Shown here one piece after another: positions 18,711-28,458 of a DNA stretch of 64,000 nt. The position numbers were made by a program, and so were the translations under genes. The stretch spans positions 93,307 to 157,306 of the forward strand of contig CANKYO010000011.1 in NCBI GenBank assembly GCA_947488175.1. Reading direction: 5' to 3'. Under the pieces are notes generated by a model. That model made no database searches. It had not been told where the DNA came from and saw nothing but the letters and a program-made list of their open reading frames with translations. Position 1 is the stretch's first letter, and every line of letters begins with the position of its first letter. This stretch comes from an uncultured Paracoccaceae bacterium (lineage in GTDB: Bacteria > Pseudomonadota > Alphaproteobacteria > Rhodobacterales > Rhodobacteraceae).

Positions 18711-19352
18711 TTACCCGTTATTGACCACCAAACGCAGGGCCGGGCGCGCATCGTCCGGCCCTGTTGCGTTTGTGGGGTGGATCATGCTTTGCGCGCTGGC
18801 CAGTTGCAGGCCGAGCGTCTCGTGACGGATGCGGGCACCCTTGGTGATCTCGAACCGGCGGGGGCGTGTGCCTGTTTCGCCCTCTGTCACCATGGCGCCC
18901 AGAATGCGGGTCGTCTCGCCTTTGTTGTCGCGCAAGGGCAGCAGGAGCATTGTACCGGTCAGATGCGGCCGGATCAGGTTGCCGGGCGAATTCAGAGGCA
19001 CACCGATGATCGCTGGTTCGGTAAACGCGGCCTCGACAAGTCTGGCGATATCGTCGCGGGCTTCGGGTGCAAAGAATGTGCTGAGCGGCATACCACGCGC
19101 ATCCATCTTGAGTAGGTCATGCAGCTTTTGACCTGCGACGCGCATCCGGGCGATACCCGGCGCGACCCGCTGCAGGATAAACGCATGGGGCAGGGCGCTG
19201 TCGATCTGGCTTGGCTCGATATCATTCCGCGAAGGAATCCGCTGGGCATGGCGCAATGCCTGCCAGTACCGCTCGAGGCTTTCAAGCGTCTCGTTTCCAG
19301 CGCCGGGTAGGTCTGCGCGGCGACGTTGTGGATTGTCCTCTACGATTTTCAT
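18711..19352 (-). CDS. PAS domain protein (PAS_5/DUF1434 type)
   Basis: 213-residue cytoplasmic protein consisting of one PAS-like fold (~30-165) with the family pattern LERYWQALRHAQRIPSRNDI and then GMPLSTFFAPEAR and TGTMLLLPLRD. This stand-alone PAS family is common in Rhodobacterales and Rhizobiales; it has no output domain and its signal is unknown. The gene abuts the DAHP synthase stop (18710/18711). Upstream lies an AT-rich divergent region with a perfect CtrA-type box (19446-19460), so cell-cycle or CtrA control is plausible. Confidence 0.8.
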   Translation of the reverse strand: MKIVEDNPQRRRADLPGAGNETLESLERYWQALRHAQRIPSRNDIEPSQIDSALPHAFILQRVAPGIARMRVAGQKLHDLLKMDARGMPLSTFFAPEARDDIARLVEAAFTEPAIIGVPLNSPGNLIRPHLTGTMLLLPLRDNKGETTRILGAMVTEGETGTRPRRFEITKGARIRHETLGLQLASAQSMIHPTNATGPDDARPALRLVVNNG

Positions 19353-19445
19353 GGCTCTTTCTACTTTCGCTATGGTTGCCCCGGCTGGTGCTAAACCATT
19401 TCATTTCGTTAGAAAGGTTTTAACAAAGATTACCCATAGATTCAT

Positions 19446-19460
19446 TTAACAAAGTGTTAA
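19446..19460. promoter_or_regulatory. CtrA-type binding box
   Basis: TTAA, seven bases, TTAA: the full alphaproteobacterial CtrA consensus. A second near-match TTAG-N7-TTAA lies at 19409-19423, and TTTAACAAAG occurs twice as a direct repeat (19419-19428 and 19445-19454). The region lies between the PAS gene (-) and yicC (+); which gene is regulated is not known. Confidence 0.5.
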
Positions 19461-19550
19461 TGGGTTAATTTGAAATAAATCGCGATGGTTGCCTCGGGGT
19501 TTGGTTTTGCCTTAGGTGCAGGGAACAAAAAACTGACGGGGCAGCACTAC

Positions 19551-20441
19551 ATGATCCAATCCATGACCGCATTTGCAAGCCGGACCGGCACCCTTGGCCC
19601 GGCCTCCTGGAGTTGGGAAATGCGCGGGGTCAACGCGCGTGGCCTTGATTTGCGGCTGCGTATGCCGGACGGGATCGAGGGGCTTGAGGTGGCATTGCGC
19701 GCCGCACTCGGCAAAGCGCTGGCACGCGGCAATGTGACGGTGAACCTGCGCCTGACGCGCGAAGAAGCGGGGACTGCCCTAGCTGTGGATGAGACGCAAC
19801 TGGATGCTGTGCTGAAGGCGCTGGATGCGGTGCAGGACCGTGCCTTTACAATGGGTGTCACGCTAGCGCAGCCGACCGCAGCCGATGTTTTGTCGCAGCG
19901 GGGTGTTCTGGTGCCGGCCAAACCGGATAATCTGGATGATGATCTGGCCAAGGCGTTGATTGCGGATATCGCGCCTTTGGTCGGTGATTTTGTGAAGATG
20001 CGCGAGACCGAGGGACATGCGTTACATCAGGTGATCACAGATCAACTGGCCCAGATCGGAAAATTTACTGCCGCGGCAGCAGAAGCCGCAGCCGCCCGCG
20101 CGCCGCAGGTCAAGGCCAACCTGACCACGGCGCTGCGTCGCGTGATGGATGATGTCAGCGAGATTGAAGAGGGGCGGGTTGCGCAGGAACTGGCGCTTCT
20201 GGCGGTCAAATCGGATGTGACCGAAGAGATTGATCGCCTGCAGACCCATGTAGCGGCAGCCCGTGATTTGCTGGCCGATCAAAAACCTGCCGGACGGAAA
20301 CTGGATTTTCTTGCACAGGAATTTAACCGGGAGGCGAATACCTTGTGTGCGAAGGCGCAGTCCGCCCCGCTCACCGCGATTGGTCTTGACCTAAAAGCGG
20401 TGATTGACCAGATGCGCGAGCAAATTCAGAATGTGGAGTAG
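19551..20441 (+). CDS. yicC: YicC/YloC family endoribonuclease
   Basis: 296-residue protein of the YicC family, involved in RNA turnover. The N-terminus reads [13 protein letters not shown], as in the family, and the C-terminal DUF1732 part holds ERGR-like [25 protein letters not shown] and [20 protein letters not shown], both strongly conserved. ATG 19551 gives the standard start; the frame extends back to 19485 without family resemblance. gmk follows after four bases, the frequent yicC-gmk pairing. Confidence 0.94.
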   Translation: MIQSMTAFASRTGTLGPASWSWEMRGVNARGLDLRLRMPDGIEGLEVALRAALGKALARGNVTVNLRLTREEAGTALAVDETQLDAVLKALDAVQDRAFTMGVTLAQPTAADVLSQRGVLVPAKPDNLDDDLAKALIADIAPLVGDFVKMRETEGHALHQVITDQLAQIGKFTAAAAEAAAARAPQVKANLTTALRRVMDDVSEIEEGRVAQELALLAVKSDVTEEIDRLQTHVAAARDLLADQKPAGRKLDFLAQEFNREANTLCAKAQSAPLTAIGLDLKAVIDQMREQIQNVE

Positions 20442-20445
20442 CGTG

Positions 20446-21084
20446 ATGTCCCGACGCGGTCTTTTGATTATCCTGTCATCCCCCTCAGGCGCCGGGAAAT
20501 CAACATTGGCGGGGCGGTTACGGGTCTGGGACGATACGCTCCGCTTTTCTGTTTCCGCAACGACGCGCGCGCCGCGCGAGGGCGAGGTTGACGGGCAGGA
20601 TTACTTTTTTGTCTCGGTGCCAGAGTTTCAGAAGCAGGTAGCCGAAGGCGAAATGCTGGAACACGCGCAGGTCTTTGGCAACTATTACGGATCGCCGCAG
20701 GCCCCGGTCCGCGAGGCCATCGACAGTGGGCGTGACGTGTTGTTCGACATCGATTGGCAGGGCGCGCAGCAAATCAGCAACTCGGCCTTGCAGGAACATG
20801 TGCTGTCGATCTTCATTCTCCCCCCTTCCATCACCGAACTGCATCGCCGCTTGGTCAACCGCGGACAGGATGCGCCTGATGTGATTGAAGGCCGGATGCA
20901 GAAAAGCTGGGATGAAATCAGCCATTGGGATGGCTATGATTACGTCCTGATCAACGACGATCTGGACGCGACAGAGGAACGGCTGAAAACCATCATCAGT
21001 GCAGAGCGACTGCGCAGATCGCAACAGCCGCAATTGGTTGATCATGTCCGCCGTCTGCAAACCGAATTCGGAGACCGAAGATGA
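20446..21084 (+). CDS. gmk: Guanylate kinase
   Basis: Phosphorylates GMP to GDP using ATP. 212 residues with P loop [10 protein letters not shown] at 11-20, the GMP-binding signature [21 protein letters not shown], and the lid and adenine region ([15 protein letters not shown]). ATG 20446 is chosen because GGAG lies seven bases upstream in the yicC end and it gives the normal short N-terminus; a GTG at 20443 is the alternative. Its TGA overlaps the next ATG by four bases (21081-21084). Confidence 0.95.
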   Translation: MSRRGLLIILSSPSGAGKSTLAGRLRVWDDTLRFSVSATTRAPREGEVDGQDYFFVSVPEFQKQVAEGEMLEHAQVFGNYYGSPQAPVREAIDSGRDVLFDIDWQGAQQISNSALQEHVLSIFILPPSITELHRRLVNRGQDAPDVIEGRMQKSWDEISHWDGYDYVLINDDLDATEERLKTIISAERLRRSQQPQLVDHVRRLQTEFGDRR

Positions 21085-21602
21085 ACCTTTATGCCTTGAA
21101 TGATGTTTCACCAACGGTTGCTGATGATGCGTGGGTGGCGCCGGGCTGTCATGTGATCGGCAACGTCATATTGGCAGCCAAATCATCGGTGTGGTTCGGT
21201 TCTAGCCTGCGGGGGGACAATGAGCCGATTACGATTGGTGAGGGGACCAATGTGCAGGAAAACTGTGTCATGCACACCGATATGGGCTTCCCGCTGACGA
21301 TAGGTGCGGGTTGCACGGTGGGACATAAGGCCATGCTGCATGGATGCACCATTGGTGACAACAGCCTGATCGGTATGGGTGCGACGGTACTGAACGGTGC
21401 CGTCATTGGCGCAAACTGCCTGATCGGTGCAGGTGCATTGATCACAGAAGGCAAGAAAATCCCTGACGGCTCGCTTGTCATGGGCAGCCCTGGCAAGGTG
21501 GTGCGAGAGCTTGACGCGAACGCAATAAACGCACTCAGGGCGTCGGCAATACATTATCAGGAAAATGCGGCGCGTTTTCGTGACGGGCTCAGGGCGCTTT
21601 GA
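21081..21602 (+). CDS. Gamma-class carbonic anhydrase family protein
   Basis: 173-residue left-handed beta-helix (hexapeptide repeat) protein. Many [LIV]-G-x-x repeats can be followed, such as [27 protein letters not shown] and [10 protein letters not shown]. The three zinc-ligand His of gamma carbonic anhydrases are present (MHTD and VGHKAMLHG). A short C-terminal helix follows. Proteins of this group (YrdA/PaaY-like) are trimeric; carbonic anhydrase activity is likely but not certain. The ATG overlaps the gmk stop by four bases. Confidence 0.9.
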   Translation: MNLYALNDVSPTVADDAWVAPGCHVIGNVILAAKSSVWFGSSLRGDNEPITIGEGTNVQENCVMHTDMGFPLTIGAGCTVGHKAMLHGCTIGDNSLIGMGATVLNGAVIGANCLIGAGALITEGKKIPDGSLVMGSPGKVVRELDANAINALRASAIHYQENAARFRDGLRAL

Positions 21603-21998
21603 TCACTCCCCGGCCATGCGCGGCATCAAGAGCAGGTCAAAATCCAATTGCGGTGCAAAATTTCGCACCTCCTGCCGGATCAGGTCCGCATCAGGCAGGT
21701 CGTCGGCAATAGCGCGATAGCGCCCCTGAAACCGCAATTCGATCAATTTGACTGCAACATCCACCGCATCGAAATCATCAGCCACCAGTGGCGACAGGAT
21801 GATATCGGGCTCTTTCTCGTTCACGACATCGGCGTTCAGTGCCTCGATTTCGACAAACTGAAAACCGTCGAGGGGTGGGACAACGCGACCCTGCGCCCGC
21901 CAACGAGCCAGATCACCAATCACCAGCGTGTTGCTGGCAAGACCCTCGAGCGCGTCTGGAAACGGCGCGGTACGACCGCGTTCTGCTTGACCTGACAT
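21603..21998 (-). CDS. Conserved hypothetical protein, possible degenerate receiver-like fold
   Basis: 131 residues, cytoplasmic, no signal or membrane segment. Alternating hydrophobic strands and helices (LVIGDLARW, FVEIEALNADVV, DIILSPLVADDFDAVDVAVKL, GRYRAIADDLPDADLI) resemble a Rossmann or receiver-like fold, but no phospho-acceptor pattern is clear. It is convergent with the gamma-CA gene (its stop begins at the next base) and divergent from phoR. I do not recognise a named family. Confidence 0.65.
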   Translation of the reverse strand: MSGQAERGRTAPFPDALEGLASNTLVIGDLARWRAQGRVVPPLDGFQFVEIEALNADVVNEKEPDIILSPLVADDFDAVDVAVKLIELRFQGRYRAIADDLPDADLIRQEVRNFAPQLDFDLLLMPRMAGE

Positions 21999-22158
21999 AT
22001 GTGTTCCAATTCCGGAATTGTGAGTGGTTGAGTAAGATGGTGTCGCCTATAAAACGCCCGGTTACCCACGAATGTTCCAAATCGTTAAAGATTTATTTGC
22101 TTGGCAGGCACAAGTCTTGGGGAATAAAGAGCCTCAAACACGAAATGAGGTTGGCCGC

Positions 22159-23187
22159 GTGACATCCGATACACTTTCTGCTGTCACCGACGCATTGCCG
22201 ATCCCCGTTCTGGTCATTGGCCCTGACGATCGTATCCGCGCGGCAAACCCACCGGTTGAGGCTGTATTGGGTGCCGGAATTGTCGGTCGGCTTTACATTA
22301 CCATCCTTCGGCAACCCGCGTTACTCGAAGCGATTGCGAAAGTGCGCGACGGTGTGGATTCTCAGGCAACACGATTTGCCGGACGCGACGGAACCAAGGA
22401 TACCATCTACCGCGTGGTCATCGCCCGCGCTGGTACCGACATTGTTCTGTCTTTCGAAGATCAGACCGCCGCCGAAGAAGCAGGTCAAATGCGCCGCGAT
22501 TTCGTGGCGAACGTCAGCCATGAATTGCGCACGCCACTCACGGCCCTTCTTGGCTTTATCGAAACGTTGGGAGGAGCGGCCCGCGACGATGCCGCAGCGC
22601 GGGACCGGTTTCTCGCTATCATGCAGCAGGAGGCCAGCCGGATGACGCGGCTGGTCGATGATCTTTTGTCGCTCAGCCGCGTCGAAGAAGATGAGCGCGT
22701 GCGGCCGCGAGAAGAGGTCGATCTGGCCGGAATACTGTCATCCGTCATCAAGGGCCTGGAACCACTGGCAGAGAAGGCGGGGGTGAAAGTATGTCTGCGG
22801 GCGCCGGAAGAGGCCGAAGTCGTGCCAGGTGATACGGGACAGCTGATACAGGTGTTCAGTAACCTTATCGAAAACGGCATCAAATACGGCGCATCAGGCG
22901 GTGTGGTCAACGTTACTTTATTCAACCGCGAAGCTCACGCGCGTCTGCGGGGTGAAGGGGTGCAGGTCAGCGTGGCTGACAGTGGCGATGGCATTCCATC
23001 CCACCATATCGCCCGGCTGACGGAGCGATTCTATCGCGTGGACAATCACCGATCCCGCCAGGTCGGCGGCACCGGCCTTGGCCTGGCAATTGTCAAACAT
23101 ATCGTGAACAGGCACAGGGGCCGCCTGGTCATCGAAAGTGAAGAGGGGCAGGGGACAGAAGTATCTGTGTTTTTGCCCACCCAATGA
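22159..23187 (+). CDS. phoR: Phosphate regulon sensor histidine kinase PhoR
   Basis: Sensor kinase for PhoB. A PAS domain (VTDALPIPVLVIGPDDRIRAANP) is followed by HisKA (FVANVSHELRTPLTALLGF) and HATPase_c (N box NLIENGIKYG, DSGDGIP, GTGLGLAIVKHI). No membrane segment is visible, so it is probably soluble and must reach the Pst complex through PhoU. The start chosen is GTG 22159 with GAGG nine bases upstream; the frame is also open from ATG 22072, without SD, which would add 29 residues. The stop directly abuts the Pho box of pstS. Confidence 0.9.
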   Translation: MTSDTLSAVTDALPIPVLVIGPDDRIRAANPPVEAVLGAGIVGRLYITILRQPALLEAIAKVRDGVDSQATRFAGRDGTKDTIYRVVIARAGTDIVLSFEDQTAAEEAGQMRRDFVANVSHELRTPLTALLGFIETLGGAARDDAAARDRFLAIMQQEASRMTRLVDDLLSLSRVEEDERVRPREEVDLAGILSSVIKGLEPLAEKAGVKVCLRAPEEAEVVPGDTGQLIQVFSNLIENGIKYGASGGVVNVTLFNREAHARLRGEGVQVSVADSGDGIPSHHIARLTERFYRVDNHRSRQVGGTGLGLAIVKHIVNRHRGRLVIESEEGQGTEVSVFLPTQ

Positions 23188-23216
23188 CTGTCATAAAACT
23201 TTTACTTAACTGTCAC
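23188..23216 (+). promoter_or_regulatory. Pho box (three 7-bp units) upstream of pstS
   Basis: Three PhoB half-sites at 11-bp spacing: CTGTCAT (23188-23194), CTTTTAC (23199-23205) and CTGTCAC (23210-23216), separated by four A/T bases each (AAAA, TTAA). The outer two match the CTGTCAT consensus closely. It begins right after the phoR stop and 86 bases before the pstS ATG. Confidence 0.85.
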
Positions 23217-23301
23217 AGAACGTTCAGGCGGCGACGCTAAACGGGCCGCAATGGTTGCGCGGCTCGCGCGCGGCCAATGTTTGACTGACAGGAGTGATTT
23301 G

Positions 23302-24336
23302 ATGTCGATCATGAAACTGACCGCAACAACTGCGGCCATCGCCCTTACCACAACCGCTGCCTTTGCCCGTGACAACGTTCAGGTTGCCGGGTCTTCCACG
23401 GTGCTGCCCTATGCGTCCATCGTCGCCGAAGTCTTTGGCGAAAACTTCGATTTCCCGACACCCGTTATTGAATCCGGCGGCTCCTCTGCCGGCCTGAAGC
23501 GTTTCTGCGAAGGCGTCGGTGAAAATACCATCGATATCGCCAACGCATCCCGCGCGATCCGTCCCGCCGAGGTTGAAGCCTGCGCCGCAGCCGGTGTGAC
23601 TGACATCATCGAAGTCCGCATCGGTTATGACGGCATCGTCTTTGCCTCTGACATCAATGGCAACGCGTTCGAATTCACCCCCGAAGACTGGTACAAGGCG
23701 CTGGCCGCCGAGCATTTCATTGACGGTGAGCTGGTTCCGAACACGCTATCGAACTGGAATGAGGTGAACCCCGATTTCCCCGATCAGCCAATTCAGGCCT
23801 TCATCCCCGGCACCAAGCACGGCACACGTGAAGTGTTCGAAGAAAAGGTGATCCTGGCCGGTTGCGAAGATGGTGGGTTCTTCCAGGCAATGCTGGATGC
23901 AGGCGTTGACGAAGACACAGCCGAAGGCACATGCATGGCGATCCGTACCGATGGCCGGTCCGTGGACATTGACGGTGATTATACCGAAACGCTGGCGCGG
24001 ATCGACGCTGACAACAACGGTATCGGCGTGTTTGGTCTGTCGTTTTATGAAAACAACACCAACAAGCTGCAGGTTGCCACGATGAATGGTGTGGTGCCGA
24101 CGACAGAAAGCATTGCTGCAGGCGACTACCCTGTGTCTCGCCCGCTCTATTTCTACATCAAGGCCGCCCATATCGGCGTGATCCCTGGTCTGAAAGAATT
24201 CGCAGAGTTCTTTGTCTCTGACGAGATCGCCGGTCCTGACGGTCCGCTGGCCGAATATGGTCTGGTGTCGGATCCGGAACTGGCGGACGTGCAGGAAACC
24301 GTTGCAGACGAAGTTGTTATGGGTTCCGGAACCTGA
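23302..24336 (+). CDS. pstS: Phosphate ABC transporter substrate-binding protein PstS
   Basis: Periplasmic high-affinity phosphate-binding protein of 344 residues. Signal peptide (~1-23, ending AAFA), then VQVAGSSTVLPYA with the Ser/Thr phosphate contacts, ESGGSSAGLKRFCEG and PGTKHGTREVF. This is the longer alphaproteobacterial PstS type. ATG 23302 follows SD GGAG; an in-frame ATG at 23251 is rejected because it precedes the signal. It is the first gene of the pst operon under the Pho box and is followed by a stem-loop before pstC. Confidence 0.95.
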   Translation: MSIMKLTATTAAIALTTTAAFARDNVQVAGSSTVLPYASIVAEVFGENFDFPTPVIESGGSSAGLKRFCEGVGENTIDIANASRAIRPAEVEACAAAGVTDIIEVRIGYDGIVFASDINGNAFEFTPEDWYKALAAEHFIDGELVPNTLSNWNEVNPDFPDQPIQAFIPGTKHGTREVFEEKVILAGCEDGGFFQAMLDAGVDEDTAEGTCMAIRTDGRSVDIDGDYTETLARIDADNNGIGVFGLSFYENNTNKLQVATMNGVVPTTESIAAGDYPVSRPLYFYIKAAHIGVIPGLKEFAEFFVSDEIAGPDGPLAEYGLVSDPELADVQETVADEVVMGSGT

Positions 24337-24354
24337 TCCAAGATGAAAACAGAG

Positions 24355-24374
24355 GGGTGCGGTGCGCCGCACCC
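24355..24374 (+). terminator. Hairpin between pstS and pstC
   Basis: Perfect 8-bp stem GGGTGCGG / CCGCACCC with loop TGCG, 18 bases after the pstS stop, followed by TTCAAT rather than a T run. It looks like a partial terminator or mRNA 3'-end protector giving more PstS than permease. It would also bury the upstream GTG at 24362, which is why pstC is started at 24404. Confidence 0.6.
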
Positions 24375-24403
24375 TTCAATCCAATGAAGACCTGGATACT
24401 ATC

Positions 24404-25606
24404 ATGCTGTCGCTGACGACCCCGCTTCTCATCATTCTTGCGCTGGCCGTCATCGGCTTTTTCTTGGCCAAGTCCCGTGCATTGCAGGTGGCAGGCGGTG
24501 ACATTCGCGGTCTGGTATCGCTGCCCAGCCAACATGCGCTGAACACCGTGCTGGCCACGATTGTCCCCCCGCTGGCTGCGATCTTTCTGATATCCCTGTA
24601 TGTTCGCATTACCGATGGCACCGGCTCATGGTTCTTTACCCTTGTTGTGATCGGCCTCGCGGTGACAGGCCTTGCGCTGTCACTGATTAGTATCAAGCAG
24701 GAAAGCCGTGCCCGAACCTACGCGGAACGGTGGATTTTGGGCCTGCTGATCTTCGCCTCGACAATTGCGATCATGACGACCGTAGGCATCGTGTTTTCGA
24801 TGCTGTTCGAAACGTTCAATTTCTTCGGACAGTATGACTGGCGCGATTTCTTTCTGTCGACCAATTGGTCCCCGAATTTCCGTGGCAATTCGGATCTGGG
24901 GATCATCCCATTGCTCTGGGGTACGCTTTATATCAGCTTCATCGCGTTGGCCTTCGCGGTGCCAATCGGACTGTTCGCCGCCATTTATCTTTCGGAATAT
25001 GCCGGTCCGCGCATGCGATCCATCGCGAAACCCGCCATCGAAGTGTTGGCCGGCATCCCGACGATCGTCTATGGTCTGTTCGCGCTGATCACGGTCGGCC
25101 CCTTTCTGCGGGATTACTTCGCATCACCCATGGGCTTTGGTGAAAGCGCGTCATCTGTGATGACGGCTGGACTGGTGATGGGCGTCATGCTGATCCCTTT
25201 CGTCAGTTCTTTGTCAGATGACATCATCAACGCGGTCCCACAGGCGATGCGTGACGGCTCGCTGGGTCTGGGGGCGACCAAATCCGAAACGATCCGACAG
25301 GTCGTCGTACCTGCAGCCCTTCCCGGGATCGTGGGCGCCATCCTACTAGCCGCATCCCGCGCGATTGGCGAAACCATGATCGTGGTGCTGGGGGCCGGGG
25401 CCGCGGCGCGCCTGTCGCTGAACCCGTTTGAGGCGATGACGACCGTCACCGTCAAGATCGTCAGCCAACTGACCGGCGACACCGATTTCGCCAGCCCTGA
25501 AACGCTGGTCGCCTTTGCCCTTGGTCTGACGCTGTTCGTCATCACCCTGGGGCTGAATGTCTTTGCCCTCTACATCGTGCGCAAATATCGGGAGCAGTAC
25601 GAATGA
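24404..25606 (+). CDS. pstC: Phosphate ABC transporter permease PstC
   Basis: Inner-membrane permease, 400 residues, with an N-terminal extension of about 150 residues (several membrane segments) before the canonical six-helix permease core. The core contains AIYLSEYAGPRMRSIAKPAIEVLAGIPTIVYG and the EAA loop DGSLGLGATKSETIRQVVVP. Such long forms are usual in Rhodobacterales. ATG 24404 is used because the only upstream start (GTG 24362) lies in the intercistronic hairpin. The TGA overlaps pstA by four bases. Confidence 0.92.
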   Translation: MLSLTTPLLIILALAVIGFFLAKSRALQVAGGDIRGLVSLPSQHALNTVLATIVPPLAAIFLISLYVRITDGTGSWFFTLVVIGLAVTGLALSLISIKQESRARTYAERWILGLLIFASTIAIMTTVGIVFSMLFETFNFFGQYDWRDFFLSTNWSPNFRGNSDLGIIPLLWGTLYISFIALAFAVPIGLFAAIYLSEYAGPRMRSIAKPAIEVLAGIPTIVYGLFALITVGPFLRDYFASPMGFGESASSVMTAGLVMGVMLIPFVSSLSDDIINAVPQAMRDGSLGLGATKSETIRQVVVPAALPGIVGAILLAASRAIGETMIVVLGAGAAARLSLNPFEAMTTVTVKIVSQLTGDTDFASPETLVAFALGLTLFVITLGLNVFALYIVRKYREQYE

Positions 25607-26922
25607 AAACCTCGCTTCTGAAACTGGACACGCGAACCAAGAAGCGCAACGCGGCAGAGGCGCGGTTCAAGGCCTATGGGCTTACGGCGATCATCATTGC
25701 CATGCTGGCGCTGCTGATCCTGCTGACCTCGGTGCTGGGCAATGGTCTCAGCTCATTCCGGCAAACCTTTATCACGCTGAATGTGGAACTGGTCGAAGAC
25801 AAGCTGGACAAATCAGGCGTGCGTGATCTGGAGGTCATGTCCAAGGTGACGACGATCAGCTACGCGCCGTTGTTGCGCGATGCACTAATTGCCGAGCTGG
25901 ATGAACGGGGTATCGAAAACCCGCTGTCAAACCGAGATCTGGGTGACATGATTTCCAAGGAGGCAGCGGCAACGGTGCGCAACCGCGTGCTGGCAAACCT
26001 TGATCTGGTGGGGCAGACGATCACATTTGACGTCCTCGCCTCTGGCCGCATCGATGCCTTCTTCAAAGGCGATGTCACAATGGAAAGCGCTGTGCTTGAC
26101 AGCAACACCTCACCCGAGGCGTTGACCATCGCCCAGCAACTTGCCGATGTCGGCGTGATCGAGACCAAGTTCAACTGGAATTTCTTTGTCTGGCCTGACG
26201 CATCGGTTCAGCGACCCGAGGCCGCGGGTCTGGGCGTGGCTATTCTGGGATCACTTTACATGATGATTGTGGTGCTGGTCCTGGCGCTGCCCATTGGCGT
26301 GGCATCGTCGATCTATCTTGAAGAGTTCGCACCGAAAAATCGCTGGACCGACCTGATCGAGGTGAATATCTCAAACCTCGCTGCGGTGCCGTCGATAGTA
26401 TATGGAATCCTTGGGTTGGCGATCTTCATCAACTTCATGGAATTCAACCAATCCTCGCCACTTGTGGGTGGTCTGGTCTTGACGCTGATGACGCTGCCCA
26501 CGATCATCATATCGACTCGGGCGGCACTGAAATCCGTGCCGCCATCAATCCGGGATGCGGCACTGGGCGTCGGGGCGTCAAAGATGCAGTCGGTATTCCA
26601 CCATGTACTGCCACTGGCGGCACCCGGCATTCTGACCGGCACGATCATCGGACTGGCGCAAGCCCTGGGCGAGACGGCCCCGCTCTTGCTGATCGGCATG
26701 GTGGCTTTTGTCCGCGAATATCCCGCCGCCTACACACCCGAGGCCGGACTGTTCGGTGAGGCGTCAACGGCGCTACCGGTGCAGGTTTTTAACTGGACAC
26801 AGCGGTCTGATCCGGCCTTTGTTGAACGGGCCTCTGGCGCGATCATCACGTTGCTTGTGTTCCTTCTGATTATGAACGCGGTTGCGATTTACTTGCGCCG
26901 CCGCTTTGAACGGCGCTGGTAG
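25603..26922 (+). CDS. pstA: Phosphate ABC transporter permease PstA
   Basis: Partner permease, 439 residues. The N-terminal ~200 residues carry one membrane helix and a large periplasmic DUF3333-type domain, found in long alphaproteobacterial PstA. The permease core follows, with IYLEEFAPKNRWTDLIEVNISNLAAVPSIVYG and the EAA loop RDAALGVGASKMQSVFHHVLP. ATG 25603 overlaps the pstC stop; pstB starts ten bases after its stop. Confidence 0.93.
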   Translation: MKTSLLKLDTRTKKRNAAEARFKAYGLTAIIIAMLALLILLTSVLGNGLSSFRQTFITLNVELVEDKLDKSGVRDLEVMSKVTTISYAPLLRDALIAELDERGIENPLSNRDLGDMISKEAAATVRNRVLANLDLVGQTITFDVLASGRIDAFFKGDVTMESAVLDSNTSPEALTIAQQLADVGVIETKFNWNFFVWPDASVQRPEAAGLGVAILGSLYMMIVVLVLALPIGVASSIYLEEFAPKNRWTDLIEVNISNLAAVPSIVYGILGLAIFINFMEFNQSSPLVGGLVLTLMTLPTIIISTRAALKSVPPSIRDAALGVGASKMQSVFHHVLPLAAPGILTGTIIGLAQALGETAPLLLIGMVAFVREYPAAYTPEAGLFGEASTALPVQVFNWTQRSDPAFVERASGAIITLLVFLLIMNAVAIYLRRRFERRW

Positions 26923-26932
26923 GAGAGCCTAA

Positions 26933-27733
26933 ATGGAAGATATGTATCACGCGGACCGGGCCATGAGCACACAGCAAGACACCAAGATCTCAGCCAAAGG
27001 CGTTCAGGTTTACTATGCCGATAACCACGCCATCAAGGATGTGAATGTCGAGATCGCGGACAAGACCGTGACCGCCTTTATCGGGCCTTCGGGCTGTGGC
27101 AAATCCACCTTTCTACGCTGCCTGAACCGGATGAATGACACCATCGATACCTGCCGGGTCGAAGGGGATATTCTGCTGGACGGCGAAGACATCTATGACC
27201 CCAAGGTTGATCCAGTGCAGCTACGGGCCAAGGTCGGTATGGTGTTTCAGAAGCCCAACCCGTTTCCAAAGTCGATCTATGACAATGTTGCCTATGGGCC
27301 GAAGATTCATGGTCTTGCGCGTAACAAGGCAGAACTTGATGAAATCGTTGAGAAATCCCTGCGCAAGGCAGCACTTTGGAACGAAGCCAAGGATCGTCTG
27401 AATGCGCCTGGCACAGGCCTGTCAGGTGGCCAGCAGCAGCGGCTTTGTATTGCCCGCGCAATTGCGACCGCGCCTGAAGTTCTGTTGATGGATGAACCCT
27501 GTTCGGCGCTCGACCCGATTGCAACGGCACAGGTCGAGGAACTGATTGACGAACTGCGCCAAAGCTTTTCGGTGGTGATCGTCACGCACTCCATGCAGCA
27601 GGCGGCACGGGTCAGTCAGAAAACCGCGTTTTTCCACCTCGGGAATCTGGTGGAGTATGACGACACGGACAAGATATTCACCAATCCCGAAGACAGCCGA
27701 ACGGAAAGCTATATTTCCGGCCGGATCGGGTAA
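26933..27733 (+). CDS. pstB: Phosphate ABC transporter ATP-binding protein PstB
   Basis: ATPase subunit, 266 residues. Walker [10 protein letters not shown], PstB-specific NRMNDTI, Q loop [17 protein letters not shown], signature [14 protein letters not shown], Walker [17 protein letters not shown] and switch [11 protein letters not shown] are all intact. ATG 26933 has SD TAGGAGAG at the right distance; an internal ATG (26963) is a possible alternative start. Confidence 0.96.
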   Translation: MEDMYHADRAMSTQQDTKISAKGVQVYYADNHAIKDVNVEIADKTVTAFIGPSGCGKSTFLRCLNRMNDTIDTCRVEGDILLDGEDIYDPKVDPVQLRAKVGMVFQKPNPFPKSIYDNVAYGPKIHGLARNKAELDEIVEKSLRKAALWNEAKDRLNAPGTGLSGGQQQRLCIARAIATAPEVLLMDEPCSALDPIATAQVEELIDELRQSFSVVIVTHSMQQAARVSQKTAFFHLGNLVEYDDTDKIFTNPEDSRTESYISGRIG

Positions 27734-27742
27734 GGAGCGCAT

Positions 27743-28453
27743 ATGATGCACGAACATATTTCATCGGCCTATGATCGCGATCTTGAGGGCATCACCACAC
27801 TGATCATGACCATGGGTGGGCTTGTTGAGGACGCGATCCTGAAGGCTGCCAAGTCGCTGGCTGACCGCGACGTTGAATTGGCAGAAAAGGTCAAAGCGGG
27901 CGACAAGGCGATTGACGCGCTTGAAATGCAAATCAACGAAGAGGCCGCGCGGACCATCGCGCTAAGAGCGCCTGTTTCCAAGGACTTGCGATCCATTCTT
28001 ACAGTTCTCAGGCTGGCCGCGTCACTGGAACGGATTGGCGATTATGCCAAGAATATCGCCAAACGCACCAGCGTGTTGGTCGAGATGAGCCCGGTGAACG
28101 GCTCTGATGCTGCGCTGCGTCGGATGGCGCGCGAGGTCGAGCAAATGCTCAAGGATACGCTGGATGCCTATGTGCGCGGTGACGCGGAACTGGCCGAGGA
28201 TGTGCGCCAGCGCGATCACGAAGTGGACCAGATGTATAATGCGCTTTTCCGCGAGTTCCTGACCTTCATGATGGAAGACCCGCGCAACATCACGGCGTGC
28301 ATGCATCTGCATTTCATGGCCAAGAATATTGAGCGGATGGGTGATCTGACCACCAATATGGCCGAGCAGGTGATCTATCTGGTGACTGGTGAAATGCCGG
28401 ATGAGGCGCGGCCCAAGGGTGACAAAACAGCCTATGTAACTGACCCCAGCTAA
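27743..28453 (+). CDS. phoU: Phosphate transport system regulator PhoU
   Basis: Cytoplasmic PhoU of 236 residues, two three-helix repeats. Metal-binding motifs are seen in each half: EKVKAGDKAIDALE and, in the second, DVRQRDHEVDQMYN. It relays Pst state to PhoR and represses the regulon when phosphate is plentiful. Two consecutive ATG codons (27743, 27746) follow SD TAAGGAG; the downstream one is equally possible. The position between pstB and phoB is the standard alphaproteobacterial arrangement. Confidence 0.94.
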   Translation: MMHEHISSAYDRDLEGITTLIMTMGGLVEDAILKAAKSLADRDVELAEKVKAGDKAIDALEMQINEEAARTIALRAPVSKDLRSILTVLRLAASLERIGDYAKNIAKRTSVLVEMSPVNGSDAALRRMAREVEQMLKDTLDAYVRGDAELAEDVRQRDHEVDQMYNALFREFLTFMMEDPRNITACMHLHFMAKNIERMGDLTTNMAEQVIYLVTGEMPDEARPKGDKTAYVTDPS

Positions 28454-28458
28454 AACCG

